Below are positions 1-8,153 of a DNA stretch of 64,000 nt, piece by piece (within the stretch, counting starts at the first letter, position 1; every line of letters begins with the position of its first letter). Where the stretch lies: contig NZ_LAZS01000014.1 in NCBI RefSeq assembly GCF_002007205.1, positions 62,001-126,000 on the forward strand, written 5' to 3'. The translations under genes were made by a program, and so were the position numbers. This DNA is from Ensifer adhaerens. Its GTDB lineage: Bacteria; Pseudomonadota; Alphaproteobacteria; Rhizobiales; Rhizobiaceae. Under the pieces are notes generated by a model. It did not search any database. It saw only the letters and a list, made by a program, of their open reading frames with translations, and was not told where the DNA came from.

Positions 1-2768
1 ACCTTGTATTCCGGGCAGTTGGTCGCCCAGTCGGAAAAGTCTGTCGTGATGACGTTCGCCTGCGTCGTCGGGTGATGGAAGGTGGTGTAGACGACGCCCG
101 GCGCGACGCGATCGGTGATCAGCGAGCGAAGCGTCGTTTCGCCGGCGCGGCTCGCAAGCCGGATCCAGTCGCCGTCGCGGATGCCGCGCTGCTCGGCGTC
201 GTGCGGATGGATCTCCAGCCTGTCTTCCGCATGCCAGACGACGTTGTCAGTGCGCCGCGTCTGGGCGCCGACATTGTACTGGCTGAGGATGCGGCCGGTG
301 GTCAGCAACAGCGGGAAGCGCGGGCCGGTCCGTTCGTCGGTCGCGACATATTCGGTGCGGATGAACTTGCCCTTGCCGCGCACGAAGCCGTCGACATGCA
401 TGATCGGCGAACCCTCGGGATGCTTCTCGTTGCAGGGCCACTGCACCGAGCCCATCTTGTCGAGATAGTCGTAGGACACGAGTGCGAAGCTCGGCGTCGT
501 CGCGGCGATCTCGTCCATGATCTCGGAGGGGTGGCGGTAGTTCCAGTTGAGGCCCATGGCCTGGGCGAGTTTCTGCGTGACCTCCCAGTCGGCATAGCCG
601 TTTTTCGGCGTCATCACCTTGCGCACCCGGTTGATGCGGCGCTCGGCATTGGTGAAGGTGCCGTCCTTTTCGAGGAACGTCGAGCCCGGCAGGAAGACAT
701 GGGCATAGTTCGCGGTCTCGTTGAGGAAGAGGTCGTGCACGACGACGCATTCCATCGCGGCGAGGCCGGCAGCCACGTGCTTGGTATCCGGGTCGGACTG
801 CAGGATGTCCTCGCCCTGGATATAGAGGGCCTTGAAGGTGCCGTCGACAGCGGCATCGAGCATGTTGGGGATGCGCAGGCCCGGCTCGTTGGAGATTTCG
901 ACGCCCCAGAGCTTCTCGAAGGTTTCGCGCGTCGCGTCGTCGGAGATGTGGCGGTAGCCCGGCAGCTCGTGCGGGAACGAGCCCATGTCGCAGGAGCCCT
1001 GCACGTTGTTCTGGCCGCGCAACGGGTTCACGCCGACGCCCGGCCGGCCGATATTGCCGGTGACCATGGCGAGGTTGGCGATCGCCATGACGGTCGTCGA
1101 TCCCTGGCTGTGCTCGGTAACTCCGAGGCCATAATAGATCGCGCCGTTGCCGCCGGTGGCATAGAGCCTTGCGGCACCACGCACCAGATCTGCCGGCACG
1201 CCGGTATAGGCTTCGGTCGCCTCCGGGCTGTGATAGGGCTCGGCGACGAAGCTCGCCCAGTCCTCGTATTCCGACCAGTCGCAGCGCTCGCGGATGAAGG
1301 CTTCGTTGGCGAGCCCTTCGGTAACGATCACATGCGCGATCGAAGTCAGGATCGCGACATTGGTGCCGGGCTGCAGCGGCAGGTGATAGGCGGCCTCCAC
1401 ATGCGGCGAGCGCACGATGTCGGTGCGGCGCGGATCGATGACGATGAGCTTGGCGCCCTCGCGCAGGCGCTTCTTCAACCGCGAACCGAAGACCGGATGG
1501 CCGTCGGTCGGGTTGGCGCCGATAATGACGGCGACATCGGTGAATTCGACGCTGTCGAAGTTCTGCGTGCCGGCAGACGTGCCGAAGGCCTGGCCGAGGC
1601 CGTAGCCGGTCGGCGAGTGGCAGACGCGGGCGCAGGTGTCGACATTGTTGTTGCCGAAGCCGGCGCGCACCAGCTTCTGCACCAGATAGGTCTCTTCGTT
1701 GGTGCAGCGCGACGAGGTGATGCCGCCGACGGAATCGCGGCCGTACTGATACTGGATCCGCCGGAATTCCGAGGCCACATGCGCATAGGCCTCCTCCCAG
1801 GTGACCTCGCGCCAGGGATCGGAGATCTTCTCGCGGACCATCGGGTTGAGGATGCGGTCCTTGTGGTTGGAATAGCCATAGGCAAAGCGGCCCTTGACGC
1901 AGGAATGGCCGCGGTTCGCCTGGCCGTCCTTCCACGGCACCATGCGCACCAGTTCCTCACCGCGCATCTCCGCCTTGAACGAGCAGCCGACGCCGCAATA
2001 GGCGCAGGTCGTCACTTCGGAATGTTCGGGCTGGCCGATCTCGATCACCGATTTTTCGATGAGCGTCGCCGTCGGGCAGGCCTGGACGCAGGCGCCGCAG
2101 GAGACGCATTCCGACGACATGAAGTCTTCCGCCATGCCGGCCGAAACGCGGCTGTCGAAACCGCGGCCGCCGATCGTCAGCGCGAAGGTGCCCTGCACTT
2201 CCTCGCAGGCGCGCACACAGCGCGAGCAGACGATGCATTTGGCCGGATCATAGGTGAAATAGGGATTGGACTCGTCCTTCGGCATCCACTTGGCGTTGAT
2301 CCCGCCATTGTTGCGGGCCGTGACGTGGTTCTCGCCATCATAGCCGTAGCGCACGTCGCGCAAGCCCACGGCGCCGGCCATGTCCTGCAGCTCGCAATCG
2401 CCATTGGCAGCGCAGGTCAGACAGTCGAGCGGATGGTCGGAGATATAGAGCTCCATCACGCCGCGGCGCACGTCCTTCAGCCGTGGCGTCTGGGTCGAGA
2501 CCTCGATGCCGGCGGCAACCGGCGTCGTGCAGGAGGCCGGCATGCCGGCGCGTCCCTTGATCTCGACGAGACAGAGCCGGCAGGAACCGAAAGCATCCAT
2601 CATGTCGGAGGCGCAGAGCTTCGGCACCTCGATGCCGGCATCCATTGCCGCCCGCATGATCGAGGTGCCCTCAGGCACCGTGACCTCGCGCCCGTCGATC
2701 GTGAGCGTCACCAGCGTTTCGGACTTCGAAGCAGGAGTGCCGTAGTCGATTTCATGAATGAGAGACAT
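1..2768 (-). CDS. fdsA: NAD-dependent formate dehydrogenase alpha subunit (partial, C-terminus beyond window)
   Basis: Catalytic molybdenum subunit of the cytoplasmic, NAD-dependent formate dehydrogenase, oxidising formate to CO2. The frame is open from the ATG at 2768 to the window edge (about 922 codons), so only the last few dozen residues are missing. In order: an N-terminal [2Fe-2S] domain, the HPLDCLTCAANGDCEL segment, two 4Fe-4S motifs (CIVCSRCVRAC, CVSCGACVQACP), the CAYCGVGCSF cluster motif and the molybdopterin domain. Cys383 in RVCHSPTGYG is the expected Mo ligand, so this is a Cys and not a selenocysteine enzyme. The WATNCPEYKV segment near the edge is typical of the C-terminal end. 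The start has a good ribosome binding site (AGGAGG). It belongs with fdsB and fdsG upstream, although 232 bp containing a repeat separate it from fdsB. Confidence 0.96.
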   Translation of the reverse strand, partial: MSLIHEIDYGTPASKSETLVTLTIDGREVTVPEGTSIMRAAMDAGIEVPKLCASDMMDAFGSCRLCLVEIKGRAGMPASCTTPVAAGIEVSTQTPRLKDVRRGVMELYISDHPLDCLTCAANGDCELQDMAGAVGLRDVRYGYDGENHVTARNNGGINAKWMPKDESNPYFTYDPAKCIVCSRCVRACEEVQGTFALTIGGRGFDSRVSAGMAEDFMSSECVSCGACVQACPTATLIEKSVIEIGQPEHSEVTTCAYCGVGCSFKAEMRGEELVRMVPWKDGQANRGHSCVKGRFAYGYSNHKDRILNPMVREKISDPWREVTWEEAYAHVASEFRRIQYQYGRDSVGGITSSRCTNEETYLVQKLVRAGFGNNNVDTCARVCHSPTGYGLGQAFGTSAGTQNFDSVEFTDVAVIIGANPTDGHPVFGSRLKKRLREGAKLIVIDPRRTDIVRSPHVEAAYHLPLQPGTNVAILTSIAHVIVTEGLANEAFIRERCDWSEYEDWASFVAEPYHSPEATEAYTGVPADLVRGAARLYATGGNGAIYYGLGVTEHSQGSTTVMAIANLAMVTGNIGRPGVGVNPLRGQNNVQGSCDMGSFPHELPGYRHISDDATRETFEKLWGVEISNEPGLRIPNMLDAAVDGTFKALYIQGEDILQSDPDTKHVAAGLAAMECVVVHDLFLNETANYAHVFLPGSTFLEKDGTFTNAERRINRVRKVMTPKNGYADWEVTQKLAQAMGLNWNYRHPSEIMDEIAATTPSFALVSYDYLDKMGSVQWPCNEKHPEGSPIMHVDGFVRGKGKFIRTEYVATDERTGPRFPLLLTTGRILSQYNVGAQTRRTDNVVWHAEDRLEIHPHDAEQRGIRDGDWIRLASRAGETTLRSLITDRVAPGVVYTTFHHPTTQANVITTDFSDWATNCPEYK

Positions 2769-2807
2769 GATCAGGCCTCCTGAGAAATTTCGTTCAAGGG
2801 GGCGAGG

Positions 2808-2985
2808 TCACCCCCCTCAGGCCTGCCGGCCATCTCCCCCACAAGGGGGGAGATCGATCCTTGGCTGGCCGCTCTTTCCAAAGGGATCGCTCGGGCAAGC
2901 GCATCAGACGCCTGAGCGTTCGAAGCGAGCCGCATGTATTCTCCCCCCTTGTGGGGGAGATGCCCGGCAGGGCAGAGGGGGGTGA
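2808..2985. repeat. RIME-like palindromic intergenic element
   Basis: Two 46-bp arms, 2808-2853 and 2940-2985, are inverted copies of each other with only a few mismatches. Each arm is itself a hairpin built around ATCTCCCCC-ACAA-GGGGGGAGAT. About 86 bp lie between them. This matches the Rhizobium-specific intergenic mosaic element (RIME) architecture known from Sinorhizobium; the assignment rests on recognition, not a search. It fills most of the fdsB-fdsA gap. Confidence 0.85.
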
Positions 2986-3000
2986 ATTCCGTCGCCACCA

Positions 3001-4557
3001 TCATTCCGCAGCCTCCACCACCGGGACCGGCTTAAAATCGTCCGGGAAATGGGTCATGGCGCTCATGACGGGATAGGGCGTGAAGCCGCCCAGCGCGCAG
3101 AGCGAACCGAACTTCATCGTGTTGCAGAGATCGGCAAGCAGTTCGCGGTTCTTCTCCGGCTCGATGCCCGCCGCGATCTTGTCGGCAACTTCGACGCCGC
3201 GGGTCGAACCGATGCGGCAGGGCGTGCACTTGCCGCAGCTTTCGACCGCGCAGAATTCCATTGCGAAACGGGCCTGGTGCAGCATGTCGACGGTGTCGTC
3301 AAAGACGACGATGCCGGCGTGGCCGATGAGGCCGTCTCGCGCGGCGAACGCCTCATAGTCGAACGGCGTATCGAACAGGGCGCGCGGGAAATAGGCGCCG
3401 AGCGGACCGCCGACCTGAACGGCCTTGACCGGCCGGCCGCTCGCCGTGCCGCCGCCGATGTGGTCGATGATCTCGCCGAGCGCGAGGCCGAAGGCGGTTT
3501 CGTAGAGGCCGGCATGCTTGACGTTGCCGGCGATCTGGATCGGGATCGTGCCGCGCGACCGGCCCATGCCGAAGTCGCGATAGAAAGCGGCGCCCTTGTC
3601 CATGATGATGGGGACGGAGGCGAGCGAGATCACGTTGTTGATCACGGTCGGACAGTCGAACAGGCCCTTGTGCGCCGGCAGCGGCGGCTTGGCGCGAACG
3701 ATGCCGCGCTTGCCTTCGAGGCTGTTCAGGAGCGCCGTTTCCTCGCCGCAGACATAGGCACCGGCACCCTCGCGCACCTCCATGTCGAACGCCCGACCGG
3801 AGCCGAGCACCGAAGGCCCGAGCACGCCGGCCTTGCGGGCGATCTCGATCGCTTCGGCCATCGCCGCGATCGCATGCGGATACTCGGAGCGGGTATAGAT
3901 GAAGCCCTTGGTGGCGCCAGTCGCGATGCCGGCGATTGCCATGCCCTCGATCAGCACGAAGGGATCGCCCTCCATGATCATCCGGTCGGCAAAGGTGCCG
4001 CTGTCACCCTCGTCGGCGTTGCAGACGATGTACTTTCGCTCGCCCGCCGCTTCGAGAACCGTCTTCCACTTGATGCCGGTCGGGAACCCGGCGCCGCCGC
4101 GGCCGCGAAGGCCGCTTTCAGTCACCTGCGCGACGATCGCTTCCGGCGCCATGGCGATGGCATGGCGCAGGCCGGTTAGTCCGCCATGCGCCTGGTAGTC
4201 GTCGAGCGACAGCGGGTCGATGATGCCGCAGCGGGCAAAGGTCAGCCGCGTCTGCTGCTTGAGGAAGGGGATCTCCTCGGTCTTGCCGAGACAGAGCGCA
4301 TGATCGCCACCCTCCAGCAGGCCGGCGTCAAGCAGCGAGGTGACATCGCGCGCCTTGACCGGGCCATAGGCGACACGGCCTTCGGCCGTTTCCACCTCGA
4401 CCAGCGGCTCCAGCCAGTGCATGCCGCGCGAACCATTGCGCACGATCACGACGTCAAGGCCGCGTGCGCCAATGGCTTCGGCCATCGCCTTGGCGACCTT
4501 CTCGGCGCCGAGCGCAATCGCCGCCGCGTCGCGCGGGATATAGATCTTCACCGTCAT
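3001..4557 (-). CDS. fdsB: NAD-dependent formate dehydrogenase beta subunit (NuoF-like)
   Basis: 518-residue flavoprotein subunit that passes electrons from the Fe-S chain of FdsA to NAD+. The first ~130 residues form a thioredoxin-like domain, fused to a NuoF-type domain. The NuoF part shows the glycine-rich nucleotide motif GRGGAGFPTG, the NADEGDSGTFADR segment for FMN/NADH, and the C-terminal 4Fe-4S motif ESCGKCTPCRIG with a later Cys in FGSLCALGG. Its ATG overlaps the stop of fdsG (ATGA at 4557-4554), so the two are translationally coupled. fdsA follows after a RIME-bearing gap. Confidence 0.97.
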   Translation of the reverse strand: MTVKIYIPRDAAAIALGAEKVAKAMAEAIGARGLDVVIVRNGSRGMHWLEPLVEVETAEGRVAYGPVKARDVTSLLDAGLLEGGDHALCLGKTEEIPFLKQQTRLTFARCGIIDPLSLDDYQAHGGLTGLRHAIAMAPEAIVAQVTESGLRGRGGAGFPTGIKWKTVLEAAGERKYIVCNADEGDSGTFADRMIMEGDPFVLIEGMAIAGIATGATKGFIYTRSEYPHAIAAMAEAIEIARKAGVLGPSVLGSGRAFDMEVREGAGAYVCGEETALLNSLEGKRGIVRAKPPLPAHKGLFDCPTVINNVISLASVPIIMDKGAAFYRDFGMGRSRGTIPIQIAGNVKHAGLYETAFGLALGEIIDHIGGGTASGRPVKAVQVGGPLGAYFPRALFDTPFDYEAFAARDGLIGHAGIVVFDDTVDMLHQARFAMEFCAVESCGKCTPCRIGSTRGVEVADKIAAGIEPEKNRELLADLCNTMKFGSLCALGGFTPYPVMSAMTHFPDDFKPVPVVEAAE

Positions 4558-5033
4558 CGCCGCGCCTCCTGAACGAGAGCCTCAAGCTCGGTGGCGTCGA
4601 CCCGGGCATGCACCTCTCCGTCGAGCATGGCGGAGGGTGCGCAGGAACAGAGCCCGAGACAGTAGACCGGCTCGAGCGTCACCGCACCGTCCGGAGTCGT
4701 CTGGTGAAAATCGATGCCGAGCAGCCGCTTCGCGCGTTCGGCAAGCTGGTCGCCGCCCATCGACTGACAGGCTTCGGCGCGACAGAGCTTCAGCACATGG
4801 CGCCCGGCCGGATGCTCGCGGAAGTCATGGTAGAAGGTCATGACACCATAGACTTCGGCACGCGACAGGTTGAGTTCGCGCGCAATGACCGGCAGGCACT
4901 CCTGCGGCACGTAGCCGAATTCTTCCTGCAGTTCGTGCAGGATCGGCAGGAGTGGCCCTTCGAGCCCCTTCAGCGCCTCGACGATGGCAAGCGTGGTATC
5001 CGCGATATCGGCACGCGGCTGATGGATATTCAA
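4554..5033 (-). CDS. fdsG: NAD-dependent formate dehydrogenase gamma subunit (NuoE-like)
   Basis: 159-residue [2Fe-2S] thioredoxin-fold subunit of the soluble formate dehydrogenase. The four cluster cysteines are in CRAEACQSMGG and CLGLCSCAPSAM. I chose the TTG at 5033 because a strong ribosome binding site (GGGAGG) lies just upstream and the resulting length suits the family. ATG codons further upstream in the same frame (up to 5141) would add an unconserved-looking extension of up to 36 residues. First gene of the fdsGBA operon. The promoter should lie in 5034-5210, next to the LysR gene. Confidence 0.93.
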   Translation of the reverse strand: MNIHQPRADIADTTLAIVEALKGLEGPLLPILHELQEEFGYVPQECLPVIARELNLSRAEVYGVMTFYHDFREHPAGRHVLKLCRAEACQSMGGDQLAERAKRLLGIDFHQTTPDGAVTLEPVYCLGLCSCAPSAMLDGEVHARVDATELEALVQEARR

Positions 5034-5199
5034 CGGGAGCCCTCCCGGCTCGTGGCTGGAATGGCAAGACCCAAAATGGGCGACCGGCCCAGCCGACATT
5101 TCACTTCTGGCAAGGGCCGTTCCTCGGCGGTCTCCGGCCATGATCAAAAAAGCTTCGCGCTTATGGCCCTGGGGGTCAATAAGGCTGTTCCGTCGATCG

Positions 5200-5214
5200 A
5201 TAGAAAAAATCTAT
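5200..5214. promoter_or_regulatory. Candidate LysR operator upstream of fdsG
   Basis: The perfect inverted repeat ATAGA-AAAAA-TCTAT has the form ATAG-N7-CTAT, the half-site geometry of OxyR/LysR-type sites. It overlaps the stop codon of the LysR gene and lies about 170 bp upstream of the fdsG start. Assignment as the operator is inference. Confidence 0.45.
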
Positions 5215-6107
5215 TGAACCTGATTTCGCTCGCCGAGAATGCGTGCCTCGTGCAGCAAAGCGGAGACGAGCGGCGTAAACGGCTCACGATGCGTCGCAAC
5301 CAGGCCGACGGTGTGGCGGGCATCCGGATCGACGATCGGGATCATCCGGATATCTTCGTGAAAACCGAATGATTTCGCGACGTTGAATGGCATGATGCTC
5401 GCCCAGCGGCCGGTGCGAACATGCGAAAAAAGCACGATCATCGAGTTCGATTCGAGCGTCGGCTTGGCGACGGCGCCGGCCTCGGAAAAATGCTGGTTGA
5501 TGATGCGGCGGTTCTGCATGTCAGCCGTCAATAGACAAAGCCGAACGTCGCTAACCTCTTTCCACGTCACGCTTTCCCGCTCCGAAAGCGGTGTTCCGGC
5601 CGCGGTCACCAGATGATAGCGCTCGACCTGGAGGGGAACGCTGGTCACCCGGCCGAGCGGCTCATTCTCCAGATAGGTCAACCCGGCATCGATCTCGAGG
5701 TTTTCCAGCAGCGCCAGGATCTGCACCGATGTCGTCGACAGCACCGAGAAGGTGACGTCAGGATGCTTTTCCTGGAACGGTGCGGTGATCATCGGCACCA
5801 TGGCGAGCGTCGTCGGCACCGCAGCGAGCCGGATATGGCCGGAAAGCCCCTTGCGCGCCGCCCGCATCTCCTCGCGCATCGTGCGGGTATCGCCGACGAT
5901 GCGGCGCGCCCATTCGAGCACGCGCTGCCCCTCCGGCGTCAGCCCCTGGAAGCGCGAACCGCGGCTGACGAGCATGACGCCGAGCTGGTCCTCGAGCTGG
6001 CGGATGGCAGCCGAGAGCGTCGGCTGCGTCACCCCGCATTCCTCCGCCGCGCGGCCGAAGTGCCGCTCGCGCGCGAGAACGAGGAACATTTCCAGCTTGT
6101 CGATCAT
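5211..6107 (-). CDS. LysR-family transcriptional regulator, likely of formate dehydrogenase
   Basis: 298 residues: an N-terminal winged helix-turn-helix (MIDKLEMFLVLARERHFGRA through TQPTLSAAIRQLEDQLG) followed by a periplasmic-binding-like effector domain. It is co-oriented with and directly upstream of fdsGBA (177-bp gap), so it probably controls that operon; known Fds clusters carry an analogous LysR regulator (FdsR). The inducer, perhaps formate, is not visible from sequence. It could be partly co-transcribed with fds, since no terminator is seen after it. Confidence 0.92.
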   Translation of the reverse strand: MIDKLEMFLVLARERHFGRAAEECGVTQPTLSAAIRQLEDQLGVMLVSRGSRFQGLTPEGQRVLEWARRIVGDTRTMREEMRAARKGLSGHIRLAAVPTTLAMVPMITAPFQEKHPDVTFSVLSTTSVQILALLENLEIDAGLTYLENEPLGRVTSVPLQVERYHLVTAAGTPLSERESVTWKEVSDVRLCLLTADMQNRRIINQHFSEAGAVAKPTLESNSMIVLFSHVRTGRWASIMPFNVAKSFGFHEDIRMIPIVDPDARHTVGLVATHREPFTPLVSALLHEARILGERNQVQ

Positions 6108-6133
6108 GTCCGGCCTTCAGTTACCGTGGCTCT

Positions 6134-6295
6134 GCCCCTCACCCTAACCCTCTCCCCGCTTGCGGGGCGAGGGGACGCGGCGCTTCGCGAGCTCGCCCCT
6201 TCATGACGCCGAATGGAGTGGGGAACGCGAGCGGGTGCCGCAGCCTTCCTTCTCCCCGCAGGCGGGGAGAAGGTGCCGGCAGGCGGATGAGGGGC
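6134..6295. repeat. Palindromic intergenic repeat (second RIME-type element)
   Basis: The outer arms GCCCCTCA (6134-6141) and TGAGGGGC (6288-6295) enclose two hairpins: CTCCCCGC-TTGC-GGGGCGAG near 6152-6172 and CTTCTCCCCGC-AG-GCGGGGAGAAG near 6248-6271. The layout is the same as at 2808-2985 but the sequence differs. It sits between the LysR gene and the SDR gene, which are both on the minus strand. Confidence 0.7.
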
Positions 6296-6317
6296 AAGCG
6301 CCGAAACAAACACATGT

Positions 6318-7085
6318 TCACGCGATCAGCTGCCCGCCATTCACCTCCAGCACCTGGCCAGTGATATAGCCGGACAGCGCATGCGAGGCGAGGAAGAGAT
6401 AGGCCGGCGCACAATCTTCCGCCGTGCCGAGGCGGCCGAGCGGAATGGTCTTGCGGGTCGCCTCCAGTTTTTCCGGCGACGAATAACGCTCGTGAAACTC
6501 GGTGGTGATGGTGCCGGGCGAGACACAATTGACCCGGATACCCTCGGGCGCGAGCTCGCGCGCCAGTGCCTTGGAATAGGTGGCAACGAAGGCCTTGGTC
6601 GCCGAATAGATCGACGAGCCGGCGCTGCCGCCGGTAACCGCCGAGATCGACACGGTGTTGACGATGGCCGGATGCGTCCCCTTGCGCAGCAACGGCAGCA
6701 TCGCCCGGGTCATCTCGACGACGGCGGTCTGGTTCAGCTGCACGACGGTCTGGTATTGCTCGTCGGTGAGTTCCGCCGCGGGAAAGCGACCGACCATGGT
6801 GCCGGCGTTGTTGATGAGGATATCGACGCTGTCGAACTGGCCTCTGATCACCTCGGCCAGCCCCTCGACACCACCGGGCGCCAGGAAGTCGGCCGTGACC
6901 ACATGCGCCCGGCCTTCCGTTGCCGCCGTTTCGAGGAAATCGGGTAGATCGCCGATCGATCGCCCGGCATGAACGAGCACATGCGCGCCGCAATCCAGAA
7001 ACTGCCGGGCGACCTCCAGCCCGATGCCGCGGCCGGCACCGGTGACGACAACAGTCATGCCCTTGAACAAGGCCGGATGAAACAT
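6318..7085 (-). CDS. SDR-family NAD(P)-dependent oxidoreductase
   Basis: 255-residue classical short-chain dehydrogenase. It has the cofactor motif TGAGRGIG, the NNAG motif (LINNAGTMVG), the catalytic Ser and Tyr-x-x-x-Lys (YSATKAF), and the C-terminal GQVLEVNGGQ. The substrate cannot be read from sequence. The ATG at 7085 has a GAGGG ribosome binding site; an upstream in-frame start is less likely. It diverges from glpR and shares the intergenic region that carries a GlpR-like operator, so a link to glycerol metabolism is possible but unproven. Confidence 0.9.
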   Translation of the reverse strand: MFHPALFKGMTVVVTGAGRGIGLEVARQFLDCGAHVLVHAGRSIGDLPDFLETAATEGRAHVVTADFLAPGGVEGLAEVIRGQFDSVDILINNAGTMVGRFPAAELTDEQYQTVVQLNQTAVVEMTRAMLPLLRKGTHPAIVNTVSISAVTGGSAGSSIYSATKAFVATYSKALARELAPEGIRVNCVSPGTITTEFHERYSSPEKLEATRKTIPLGRLGTAEDCAPAYLFLASHALSGYITGQVLEVNGGQLIA

Positions 7086-7210
7086 GTCTTTTCCCTCTTC
7101 ATTCCTCAAGCAAAGTCGCCTATCGGCGAAACGAATGCAACGCGCACCGATACCCTCGCCTCATTGCGAAAGCGATTTCATCACAAACGCCGATTCTGAA
7201 ATTGCACGGC

Positions 7211-7243
7211 TTTCGTTTTTGCATATTATGAACCAAAACGAAA
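7211..7243. promoter_or_regulatory. Candidate GlpR operator upstream of glpR
   Basis: Perfect 9-bp inverted arms TTTCGTTTT (7211-7219) and AAAACGAAA (7235-7243), separated by 15 bp, ending 14 bp before the glpR start. The same half-site recurs before glpD at 8081-8090, which supports a shared DeoR/GlpR site and autoregulation. Confidence 0.6.
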
Positions 7244-7257
7244 ATGGGGAGGATGAA

Positions 7258-8022
7258 ATGTATCTGACGGGTCGGCAGGCGGAGATCCTGGAGCTGGCAA
7301 AAAGCGAAGGACGGGTGCTGGTCGAGGAACTGGCGCAACGCTTTTCCGTCACGCCGCAAACGATCCGAAAGGACCTGAACGACCTCTGCGACGCCAAGGT
7401 TTTGAACCGCATCCACGGCGGCGCGATCTTTCCGAGCGGCAAGGAAAACGTCAAATACGATGCCCGCCGCCAGATCGCCGCACCGGAGAAACAGGCAATC
7501 GGCAAGGCGGCTGCCGAGCTCATCCCCGACAACGCCTCGCTGTTCATCAACATCGGTACCACCACCGAAGCGGTGGGCGAGGCCCTGCTCGACCACAAGG
7601 AACTGATGGTCATCACCAACAACATCAACGTCGCCAACCGCTTGCGCGTCTTCCCGTCGATCGAGGTGGTGATAACGGGCGGCGTCGTGCGTGGCTCGGA
7701 TGGCGGCATCGTCGGTGAGGCCGCCGTCGACTTCATCAAGCAGTTCAAGGTCGACTTCGCGGTCATCGGCGCCTCGGCCATCGACCATGACGGCGCGCTT
7801 CTCGATTTCGACTTCCGCGAAGTGAAAGTCGCGCAGGCAATCATCGCCAATGCACGACATGTCATCCTGGTTTCCGACTCGACCAAGTTCGAAAGAACCG
7901 CGCCTGTTCGCATCGGCCATATCTCCCAGGTCCAGACCTTCATCACCGATCGCTGCACGCTCGAAAACGTCAGGAAAATCTGTGCCGAACAGGATGTTCG
8001 GCTGATCGAAACCGACGCCTGA
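7258..8022 (+). CDS. glpR: DeoR-family repressor of the glycerol regulon
   Basis: 254 residues: an N-terminal DeoR helix-turn-helix (RQAEILELAKSEGRVLVEEL, then VTPQTIRKDLNDLC) and a C-terminal sugar-phosphate sensor domain with the DeoRC pattern (NIGTTTEAVG, VITNNINVA, GAxAIDxDGA). The start at 7258 follows a strong GGGGAGGA ribosome binding site. Its place directly before glpD and the glycerol ABC genes marks it as GlpR, expected to respond to glycerol-3-phosphate. Inverted repeats with AAAACGAAA half-sites before glpR and glpD suggest that it represses both. Confidence 0.93.
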   Translation: MYLTGRQAEILELAKSEGRVLVEELAQRFSVTPQTIRKDLNDLCDAKVLNRIHGGAIFPSGKENVKYDARRQIAAPEKQAIGKAAAELIPDNASLFINIGTTTEAVGEALLDHKELMVITNNINVANRLRVFPSIEVVITGGVVRGSDGGIVGEAAVDFIKQFKVDFAVIGASAIDHDGALLDFDFREVKVAQAIIANARHVILVSDSTKFERTAPVRIGHISQVQTFITDRCTLENVRKICAEQDVRLIETDA

Positions 8023-8060
8023 GACAGGAGGTTTAGCTACCCCTAAAGATTCGGGGAGCA

Positions 8061-8090
8061 TTCGTTTGACATTCGATATGTTTTCGTTTT
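8061..8090 (+). promoter_or_regulatory. glpD promoter region with GlpR half-sites
   Basis: A -35-like TTGACA at 8066-8071 is overlapped by a TTCGTTT half-site (8061-8067). A second half-site, TTTTCGTTTT at 8081-8090, falls in the spacer before a weak -10 near 8089-8094. The two half-sites are 22 bp apart. This layout fits repression by GlpR; the -10 is poor and was placed by spacing only. Confidence 0.5.
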
Positions 8091-8153
8091 AACTGATTTC
8101 ACTTTCGCTGACGCATCAATTTGTGCATCGCGAAATGTGGAGGGGAAACAGCA

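Noticed and set aside
72-2783. Very long plus-strand ORF (903 codons) opposite fdsA
   Set aside because: Shadow of the high-GC third positions of fdsA; its translation is Arg/Asp/His-rich with no domain, while the minus strand has all Fe-S and Mo motifs.
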